From an uncultured bacterium (GTDB taxonomy: Bacteria; Patescibacteria; JAEDAM01; Absconditabacterales; Absconditicoccaceae): a stretch of DNA of 5,094 nucleotides. Positions 1 through 5,094 of this stretch are shown piece after piece. How positions within the stretch are numbered: position 1 is the first letter of the stretch; each line of letters begins with the position of its first letter. Below the pieces are notes generated by a model. That model was not told where the DNA came from. It ran no database searches and was given only the letters and a program-made list of their open reading frames with translations. The stretch covers positions 1-5,094 of the forward strand of contig CALFEN010000086.1 in assembly GCA_937950065.1 (NCBI GenBank), read 5' to 3'. The position numbers and the translations under genes are program-made.

Positions 1-1
1 G

Positions 2-292
2 AGATGGCTCGGTACTTGAGCTAGTCCAAAATGAAAAATTAAGTTGTGTGCTATAATACAGGAATTACTCCAGCACAAAAAAAGGCTTTCTATTTTATTG
101 AGCGGAGTACAGTGAGTTTATTGAGATTTTGAAAAGTGAGATGTGATAGAAGTGATTTGAGCAGATAAAAAAATTGTCTGACAATGAATCAGCAGATACA
201 ACTCCGATGAACTCAAAACTCTTTACCATAAACCTGACGAGCAAAAAAATAATTATATAGTTATTCATACAGATTATTTTATGCATTCATAA
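2..292 (+). CDS. proB: Glutamate 5-kinase, C-terminal PUA domain (5'-partial)
   Basis: Glutamate 5-kinase phosphorylates L-glutamate in the first step of proline synthesis, in the cytoplasm. Only the last 96 residues are visible, and they form the C-terminal PUA domain; the kinase domain lies upstream of the window. The match is position by position: RWLGTGASPKGKI at visible residues 1-13, GDFEKGDVIEV at 41-51, then GISRYNSDELKTL at 62-74, almost the GVSRYNSD-type segment of E. coli ProB, and a VIHTDYF tail at 87-93 corresponding to the family's VHRDDL/M ending. Eight of ten glycines are TGA (visible residues 6, 11, 38, 41, 46, 53, 60, 62), so the frame is open only under code 25. It ends at TAA 290-292, 8 bp before the next gene, and probably shares its transcript. 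Neither proA nor proC is visible. A different PUA-domain protein is the alternative, but the RYNSDEL segment argues strongly for ProB. Confidence 0.86.
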
Positions 293-300
293 GCAATAAA

Positions 301-1341
301 ATGAAAGAAAAATTTAATTATAAGACAACTTGGCATTATAGATTATATAAAGTTATATTGTGAATAAATATATCTATAATTATAATTACGTTTTTCATAG
401 GAATTTTTTCTTCATTTAAACAATTTTGAAATATAATAACACATATATTCCCCAAAAAAATAGTAGAAATACAGAATAATGAAAATATAAATTATGTTGA
501 TAATTTCGTATATGAATACTGACTAGACAACTATAGAAACAAAAAAGATGAAAAAAGTTCTTTAAACCTGTTCCAAAATCAACAATCCGTAGCTGGTATA
601 GACCCCACACAAATAAAGCTACAAAATGATATCTCTATAAATACTAATGATATTAGACCTTTTTGATTAAAAGAAAATCCGACTATACCTTGATTAAATA
701 ATCAGCAGGTTTACAATGTAATTGAAAAAGCCTATAAAGATTGATTTATAAAAGATGATATGGACGAATTAGAAAAAAAATCTATATTAGACCAAATATT
801 TAATACTGTTGTTGTATGAAAAAAATTTAATGAATATAAACAACAAAGAGAGAATATGCTAATATTCTTTTATAAAGAAAAATATATTACTAATTTGGAA
901 CAAGAAAAAAGGAAATTAGCTCTTACTAATTTTATAAGAGAAGAAATAGCAAAGTCTTGATGAGATTATAGTAAGAAAACAGACCAGCAATTAATAGATG
1001 AATACAATAATACAAAAGATGCTAAATGAAAGCAAGATTTAAAAAATTATTTATTAAATTGAAATATAACCTTATATGAATTAGTGAACCCAAAACTAAA
1101 TCAAGCTACCGAACAGGTAAAAAATATTAATAAAACAATAGAAGAAGAATTAAAAGAACGGAATAAACTATCTACATTGGGAAAAATATCTCAATCTTTG
1201 GATATGTATACTTATTCTTGATTTTTAGAAGACTCAAAAACAATATTCAAAAATTTTTTAATGTTATTTATCTCTTTTCTTACAATAATAACCATAAAAT
1301 CGATATACAGAGCCTTTATTTATATTAAATATAACCAATAA
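301..1341 (+). CDS. Unrecognised 346-aa protein with a TM segment at each end
   Basis: I do not recognise this protein. Under code 25 it is one open frame of 346 residues with 12 TGA glycines (for example 21, 43, 74, 122, 131, 220-221, 307). A basic N-terminus is followed by a hydrophobic segment at about 19-36 (ILGINISIIIITFFIGIF), then a long hydrophilic, Asn/Lys/Glu-rich middle (about 50-315), and a second hydrophobic segment at about 319-333 with a basic tail ending at N345-Q346. The middle is mostly helix-like: charged heptad-like stretches near 155-215 and 265-300 could form coiled coils. No catalytic motif is visible. With two TM segments both ends probably sit in the cytoplasm and the middle is extracytoplasmic, or the reverse. 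ATG 301 lies 8 bp after proB and the TAA is 2 bp before htpX, so co-transcription with htpX is likely. The sequence is visibly more AT-, Lys- and Asn-rich than htpX and queA. A role with HtpX is inference from position only. Confidence 0.85.
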
Positions 1342-1343
1342 TA

Positions 1344-2306
1344 ATGTACGCTTGACTACAATCTTCCATATGGGCAAACAGAACCAGAAGTATATATCTT
1401 ATACTGCTTTTTCCTGCATTCTTGTTTGGGCTGCTGTTCGTGGCATTTAGCTTCATTGGAGCGACACAATGACTGACAGGGCAGGAAATGCGAAGTTATT
1501 GAGCACAGATAGTGTGATGACGAGCAGGAATAATATGACCTGTAATTCTAATCTGGGGAATTATAAGTTTTTTCTTTTACAGGGAAATAATATTTTCTTT
1601 TTCTGATGCTCATCCTATCACCAGAAAAGAAAATCCTGAAATATATAATATCGTAGAAAATCTTTGTATCTCACGCGGACTTGCTACTCCAAATATTGGT
1701 ATTATCCCTGACAGCAGTATGAATGCTTTTGCAATATGACGAAATCCCAAAAATTCATGGATTGTTTTCTCACAGTGAATACTGGACAGACTGGATAAAA
1801 GAGAAATAGAATCTGTAGCTGCTCATGAGCTTACACATATTATGAATAAAGATTCTCTTGTTATGGTAATAATCATAGTTTTTGTATGAATTATCTGAAC
1901 TTTGTGAGAAGTGCTGTTTAGAATAGGAATAAATACAAGCTGAAAGTCCAGTGATAATGAAAAAGACGCCTGACAAATAAAAATGATTTTGATAGTTTCA
2001 GGGTTAGTATTGTTGATACTTGGGTATCTTGTTTATCCGTTTGTGCAGCTAGCTTTATCCAGAAAAAGAGAATATCTTGCTGACGCCGGCAGTGTAGAAC
2101 TCACCAAAGATAAACTGGCCATGATAAGTGCACTCCAGAAAATTTCACAAGATCCCGTGATAGAAGCTATCAAAAAACAAACAGTAGCTGCTATGTGTAT
2201 AGAAACTCCTTTTGCGTCAGCTGCAAACTGATGAAGCTGAATAGGCGAATTTTTTTCCACTCATCCTAGTATAGCCAACAGGATCAAAGCTTTGGAAAGC
2301 TATTAA
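1344..2306 (+). CDS. htpX: HtpX, membrane zinc metalloprotease (M48)
   Basis: HtpX is an M48-family integral membrane protease that degrades misfolded or damaged membrane proteins with its active site on the cytoplasmic side. The 320-residue length is close to the family norm. Hydrophobic segments lie at about 17-42 and 60-80, a pair before the catalytic domain. The zinc motif HELTH is at 161-165 (H161 and H165 ligands, E162 catalytic). Further TM segments lie at about 171-192 and 213-235. RKREYLADAGS at 240-250 supplies the third zinc ligand E243. The tail FFSTHPSIANRIKAL (303-317) is the typical C-terminal STHP motif. Sixteen glycines are TGA, including the pair at 58-59 and the cluster at 296, 297 and 299; 12 use GGN. 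Trp codons (10, 71, 139) are TGG. The ATG is 2 bp after the previous stop, with no Shine-Dalgarno sequence. Many bacteria pair htpX with lemA; here the upstream partner is the unrelated-looking two-TM protein. All catalytic residues are present. Confidence 0.95.
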
Positions 2307-2330
2307 AATTTATAAATGTTTATTTAAATT

Positions 2331-3512
2331 ATGAAAAATAATATTTTTGATATTGCAAGCTACGACTACGACCTGCCACAGAATCTTATCGCACAGATTC
2401 CAAGCGATAAACCGGAAGATGCAAGACTTTTGATTTGTGATATAAATGATTGAAATCTAAAACTTCAAAACAGTTTCTTTAGAAATTTACCGGAACTTTT
2501 GGAATGAGAAAAGATCATTTTTTTTAATAATTCCAAAGTAATCAAATCTAGAGTATTGCTGGATAACGCTAGAATTTTAGACCCAAACTGAAATGAGAAA
2601 TATTTTAAATGAGAAATATTTTTTTTGAAACAGATAAGCTGACAAACCTTTGATGCTCTGGTAAATCCCGGAAGGAAATTAAAAATCTGAACCAAAATAA
2701 TATTTGAAGATATGGAATTTGAAATAATGGATATTTCCGAGGACGGCAGGATTATCAAAGCCAGTAAAAAAGATTTTTTGTCCTGGTTCGAAAAGAACTG
2801 AATAATGCCGCTACCGCCATATATAGCTTATGATAAATCCAAAGAAGCTGCTTATCAGTCGGTATTTGCACAGACTCCATGAAGCGTAGCTTCTCCTACG
2901 GCAAGCTTGCATTTCACCAACGACTTGATTTCCAGACTTGAAGATATTGGAATAAAAAAAGAATTTGCTACTTTACATATTTGACTTGGCACGTTTAAGG
3001 TTGTAGATAAAGAAGATATCAGGGATTATGATATTCATAGCGAAACAGTGGAAATAGATTTTGATATCTTTGGTAAAATAGCGAAATACAGACAGTGAAA
3101 TAAAACTATCCTATGAGTAGGCACAACTATTACCAGAACTTTGGAATCTCTGCCTTACTTGTATAAAATACTGACTTCTCTGGAAAATAAAACACATAAT
3201 GTTTGTGGCAATGCCACTCGAGAGGAAATTATAAAAGACATTGATTTGTCTACAAGCCAAAAATATATCCAGAATGTCCAGATAAACTGAAACAAGATAA
3301 TATTTGAAACAAAAATTTTTATATATCCGTGATTTAAGTTTAAAATAGTAGATGAACTTATCACAAATTTTCATTTACCCAAAAGTAGCCTGCTTATGAT
3401 GATTTGAGCGTTTATGTGATACGAAAATATGTTGACAACCTACGATGAAGCTATTACCGAGAAATACAGGTTTTACAGTTTCGGAGATGGTATGCGGATA
3501 AAAATTGTTTAG
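2331..3512 (+). CDS. queA: QueA, S-adenosylmethionine:tRNA ribosyltransferase-isomerase
   Basis: QueA transfers and isomerises the ribosyl group of S-adenosylmethionine onto 7-aminomethyl-7-deazaguanine at tRNA position 34, giving epoxyqueuosine in tRNAs with GUN anticodons. The 393-residue frame carries family motifs in order: DYDLPQNLIAQIP (12-24), FNNSKVIKSRV (65-75), VNPGRKLKIG (111-120), MPLPPYI (159-165), ASPTASLHFT (187-196), ATLHIGLGTFKVV (213-225), IHSE (235-238), GTTITRTLES (264-273), then PGFKFKIVDELITNFHLPKS (333-352) and RFYSFGDGM (380-388). Fifteen glycines are TGA, including conserved G218 and G334. It is somewhat longer than the usual 340-360 residues; the extra length appears to lie in loops around 80-100 and 280-325. 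ATG 2331 is the start because the in-frame ATG at 2316 is closed by TAA at 2325. It follows htpX by 24 bp and is probably last in the operon. Its TAG interlocks with the stop of the convergent gene, and no terminator hairpin is visible. Confidence 0.95.
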
Positions 3513-3961
3513 TAGCATCTTTTTTGCAATTTTGTCACATTACAATAATAAGTAGCATTTAAATATATTTTATTTTTAGCTGTTTTATCTACCATCCGAT
3601 TTCAATTTTCTCGTCATACTATTAAGATATTACCAGCTCACCGTACCATATCTATATCCCAAATAGTATTATCTGCACAATAAGTATTAGAACTAGTTAT
3701 CAATCTCCGCTCACACGATGTATCAAAATTTGCTGTATCACTAGTTGGCACATCTACCCAAGTAGTTCTCTGTACTAGAGTATTCCATTTCCCAGCGGTA
3801 AGAGTAGTGCCAGCGGTTGCATACATTCATTGTCCATCGTCAGCTATTCATGGATTAGTAGTCTGCCGTGCCTTAAGTATGATAAATCAAACAAAAATTA
3901 TACTCAAAAACCCAAGTCATACAAAAACTCATGTTAAATAATTTTTTAAATATCTTTGCAT
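3509..3961 (-). CDS. Small membrane-anchored, probably exported protein, unknown function
   Basis: I do not recognise this protein. On the minus strand, under code 25, a 150-residue frame runs from ATG (3961-3959) to TAA (3511-3509). An in-frame TAA (3967-3965) lies just upstream of the ATG, which supports this start. The short basic N-terminus (MQRYLKNYL) is followed by one hydrophobic segment at about 10-29 ending in K30/R32, a signal-anchor or pilin-like layout, though no FTLIE-type prepilin site is seen. The remainder (33-150) is polar, rich in Thr, Asn and Asp, with four cysteines (83, 95, 140, 149) that could form disulfides if exported. TLTAGKWNTLVQR (53-65) resembles a motif I associate with surface or pilin-like proteins of related phyla; this is recollection, not a search result. 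Eight glycines are TGA. The ectodomain DNA is visibly richer in G+C than its flanks. It is convergent with queA, overlapping by 4 bp, and divergent from the ABC ATPase gene. Confidence 0.75.
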
Positions 3962-4025
3962 TTTTTATTGAAAAATATAAATATCTAAAAGGTATTCTAT
4001 TTAAATTTTTATTTTTTTCAATACT

Positions 4026-4051
4026 TTTTTCAAAATTTAAAATTTGAAAAA
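4026..4051. repeat. Inverted repeat in the divergent intergenic region
   Basis: TTTTTCAAA (4026-4034) and its exact reverse complement TTTGAAAAA (4043-4051) flank an 8-base A/T spacer. It overlaps the putative -10 of the minus-strand promoter, so it could be an operator. In DNA this AT-rich, a 9-bp arm with only one G-C pair may arise by chance. Confidence 0.35.
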
Positions 4052-4074
4052 TAATTAAAAAATATAAATGTCAA
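4048..4074 (-). promoter_or_regulatory. Possible promoter of the minus-strand exported protein
   Basis: On the minus strand a perfect TTGACA (4074-4069) is followed after 15 bp by TATTTT (4053-4048, 4 of 6 to the -10 consensus). The leader would be about 80 nt before the ATG at 3961. A competing candidate is a perfect minus-strand TATAAT at 4102-4097, which lacks a recognisable -35. Neither can be preferred with confidence. Confidence 0.25.
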
Positions 4075-4103
4075 TCAAATAGTATTTTTTATATTTATTA
4101 TAT

Positions 4104-4131
4104 TTGAAAAATTAAATAATATATTTATAAT
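4104..4131 (+). promoter_or_regulatory. Predicted sigma-70-type promoter of the ABC ATPase gene
   Basis: A -35 box TTGAAA (4104-4109, 5 of 6 to consensus) is followed after 16 bp by a perfect -10 box TATAAT (4126-4131). Transcription would start near 4138, leaving a leader of about 20 nt before ATG 4158. The strong AT bias makes chance matches common, but spacing, strand and position all fit. Confidence 0.6.
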
Positions 4132-4157
4132 AGAAATGTTTATAAATAAAAAATAAG

Positions 4158-4829
4158 ATGTCCAAAGATAAATGAAATCTGCTTGTAGAAATACAATGAC
4201 TTACACGATGATATCCAAGTAGCCCTTCTATGGTTTTTGATAAATTTGATGTAAAAATATTTAAAAATGATTTTTGTTTTGTGATATGAAAATCCTGAAT
4301 ATGAAAAACAACATTGCTTAATTTTCTGATAAGGAGATTTACTCCGCCCAAAAAAATGATTTATTATAAAAAGGAAGATATTGCAAGGTTTACGAATTAT
4401 GAGGTTCAGTCTTATAGGAGAAAAATTGGTATGATTTATCAGGATTTTAAACTTATTGACTGGAAAACTGTTAAAGAAAATATTGCGTATCCTTTGGAGA
4501 TTATTTGAGAAGACAATCTTAAGATAGATAAAAAAGTAAATGAAATATTATACAAGACAGAGCTTATGTCCAAGAAAGATGTTTTGGCTCCATATCTCAG
4601 TGGTGGTGAAAAACAAAGAGTAGCTATTGCAAGAGCTTTGATTGGAGATCCTGAATTTATACTAGCAGACGAACCTACTTGAAACCTTGATCAGGAAACT
4701 TCCAAAAAAATTGCAGATCTTCTCATAGAATTAAATAAAGCCTGAAATACTATAGTCTTTGTGACTCACGATATTCGACTTTTGGACTATGTCAAAGCCA
4801 AGCACAATGTAAAAATTATAAATATGTAA
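4158..4829 (+). CDS. ftsE: FtsE-type ABC transporter ATP-binding protein
   Basis: This is a 223-residue cytoplasmic ABC ATPase of the FtsE/LolD/MacB class. FtsE pairs with the FtsX membrane protein to control septal peptidoglycan hydrolases. The motifs are complete: Walker A GKSGIGKT (44-51), Q-loop YQDF (94-97), signature [15 protein letters not shown] (147-161), Walker [13 protein letters not shown] (167-178) and H-loop THD (203-205). [11 protein letters not shown] followed by [13 protein letters not shown] (90-115) resembles FtsE in particular. All three Walker A glycines (44, 47, 49) and G175 next to Walker B are TGA; nine TGA glycines were counted in total. Under the standard code only a middle fragment would be called. 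ATG 4158 is preceded by a good promoter and A/T-rich sequence without a Shine-Dalgarno. No FtsX-like permease follows; the next gene has its own promoter and a hydrophilic start. The ABC class is certain; the FtsE assignment over another small exporter ATPase is moderate. Confidence 0.9.
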
Positions 4830-4846
4830 AAAAGTGAAAAATTTTT

Positions 4847-4873
4847 TTGAAAATAAAAGATTTTGATTATAAT
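4847..4873 (+). promoter_or_regulatory. Predicted promoter of the right-edge gene
   Basis: A perfect -10 box TATAAT (4868-4873) lies 35 bp before ATG 4908. Upstream is TTGAAA (4847-4852) with a short 15-bp spacer, or TTTTGA (4845-4850) with a 17-bp spacer. A TG lies just upstream of the -10, one base off the extended -10 position. This suggests the gene is transcribed separately from the ATPase gene, whose stop is at 4829. No terminator hairpin is visible in the spacer, only A and T runs at 4830-4848. Confidence 0.5.
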
Positions 4874-4907
4874 AAAAGTATATTTAAATAAAAAAATAAA
4901 AACAAAA

Positions 4908-5094
4908 ATGTGATCGAATGAATTTAAGAGGCCTCCTAAATGACCTCAAGGTCATGAAGACGAATTATTAGAATTCGCAAAAAGATTTACCACTGATCCA
5001 GCTTTCGCACAATCTATGTGTCAAAGTGTGGAATCTTGAGACAAGAGCGGGAAAGGGGAGAAGAAAAGTTTTTCTAGGGATCCTAACGAAAATC
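4908..5094 (+). CDS. Unrecognised hydrophilic protein, 3'-partial
   Basis: The first 62 codons of a frame run off the right edge. The start codon is followed directly by TGA, so the protein begins Met-Gly under code 25; further TGA glycines are at 12 and 43. The sequence is strongly hydrophilic, with a basic Pro/Gly-rich start (FKRPPKGPQG, 6-15), an acidic helix-like stretch (HEDELLEFAKRF, 16-27) and then a Ser/Gly/Lys-rich low-complexity part (41-62). There is no signal peptide or TM segment in the visible part. I cannot assign a family; the visible part may be a disordered N-terminal extension of a larger protein. A promoter-like element lies about 35 bp upstream, so it is probably transcribed separately from the ATPase gene. 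It is not an FtsX N-terminus as far as can be seen. Confidence 0.65.
4940..4955. repeat. 7-bp-arm palindrome within the right-edge gene
   Basis: ATGACCT and AGGTCAT flank a central CA, a near-perfect 16-bp palindrome with unusually high G+C for this window. It lies within codons 11-17 of the right-edge gene, between an 8-bp palindrome GAGGCCTC (4928-4935) and an inverted repeat CGAATT/AATTCG (4961-4966, 4972-4977). It could form a hairpin early in the mRNA or bind a dimeric regulator; both are inference. Confidence 0.4.

Larger units (their letters stand above)
3962..4157. other. Divergent AT-rich intergenic region
   Basis: This 196-bp spacer separates the starts of the minus-strand exported protein and the plus-strand ABC ATPase. 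It is almost entirely A and T and has no open frame of note. It must hold the promoters for both genes. It contains three copies of the string TTGAAAAAT (3968-3976, 4044-4052, 4104-4112) and one small inverted repeat. No RNA gene or riboswitch-like structure is visible. Confidence 0.8.

Noticed and set aside
2..292. Standard-code minus-strand open frame opposite proB
   Set aside because: It is a shadow of the plus-strand PUA domain, whose residues match the ProB family in order.
301..1341. LemA family assignment for the gene before htpX
   Set aside because: LemA proteins are about 180-200 residues with one N-terminal TM; this one is 346 residues with a second TM at the C-terminus, and I see no LemA motif.
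1983..2231. An 82-residue plus-strand open frame as a separate gene
   Set aside because: It is the TGA-bounded middle of HtpX in the same frame; HELTH upstream and STHP downstream join it to one protein.
301..2306. Reading the many TGA codons as pseudogene decay or selenocysteine
   Set aside because: TAA and TAG never interrupt the frames, TGA falls on conserved glycines, and the number of sites is far too high for selenocysteine.
3511..3558. Direct repeat AGTAGCAT at 3511-3518 and 3551-3558
   Set aside because: An 8-bp repeat inside coding sequence with no matching flanks; too short to call an attachment site or target duplication.
4314..4508. A 64-residue plus-strand open frame as a truncated ATPase
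   Set aside because: It is the segment between two recoded TGA codons of the full ABC ATPase; Walker A lies just before it and the signature just after.
4830..4850. Terminator after the ABC ATPase gene
   Set aside because: Only A and T runs are present; no G-C-containing stem precedes the T run.
2..5093. UGA read as tryptophan (code 4)
   Set aside because: Conserved Gly positions carry TGA while Trp positions keep TGG.
4908..5094. HflK-like N-terminus
   Set aside because: Only a vague similarity in the Pro/Gly-rich start; no TM segment or SPFH-domain start is visible in the 62 codons.

Overview
The window comes from a bacterium that reads UGA as glycine (genetic code 25), as in Gracilibacteria (BD1-5) or Absconditabacteria (SR1). 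Under the standard code almost every gene breaks into fragments. With TGA read as Gly, seven clean coding regions appear and cover nearly all of the DNA. By my hand count there are about 70 in-frame TGA codons. They fall on invariant glycines: all three Walker A glycines of the ABC ATPase, the PG(F/Y)xFK and HxGLGTF motifs of QueA, and the PUA-domain glycines of glutamate 5-kinase. Trp is still encoded by TGG. The DNA is very AT-rich, and no start codon is preceded by an evident Shine-Dalgarno sequence, only by A/T-rich leaders.

Layout. 2-292 (+): C-terminal end of glutamate 5-kinase (proB). 301-1341 (+): an unrecognised 346-aa protein with a membrane segment at each end. 1344-2306 (+): HtpX membrane zinc protease. 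2331-3512 (+): QueA, queuosine tRNA modification. These four share a strand with gaps of 8, 2 and 24 bp and look like one operon. 3509-3961 (-): an unrecognised 150-aa membrane-anchored, probably exported protein, convergent with queA; the stop codons interlock in a 4-bp TTAG. 3962-4157: a very AT-rich divergent intergenic region with a good promoter for the next gene. 4158-4829 (+): an FtsE-type ABC ATPase. 4830-4907: a short promoter-bearing spacer. 4908-5094 (+): start of an unrecognised hydrophilic protein that runs off the window.

Together: the first operon mixes proline synthesis, membrane-protein quality control and tRNA modification, so co-transcription probably reflects genome compaction more than one pathway. 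The likeliest functional pair is the two-TM protein and htpX, which are almost fused (2-bp gap). The FtsE-like ATPase has its own promoter and no FtsX permease directly downstream. I see no tRNA, rRNA, CRISPR array, insertion sequence or phage module. The least explained parts are the two-TM protein, the exported cysteine-containing protein and the truncated gene at the right edge.
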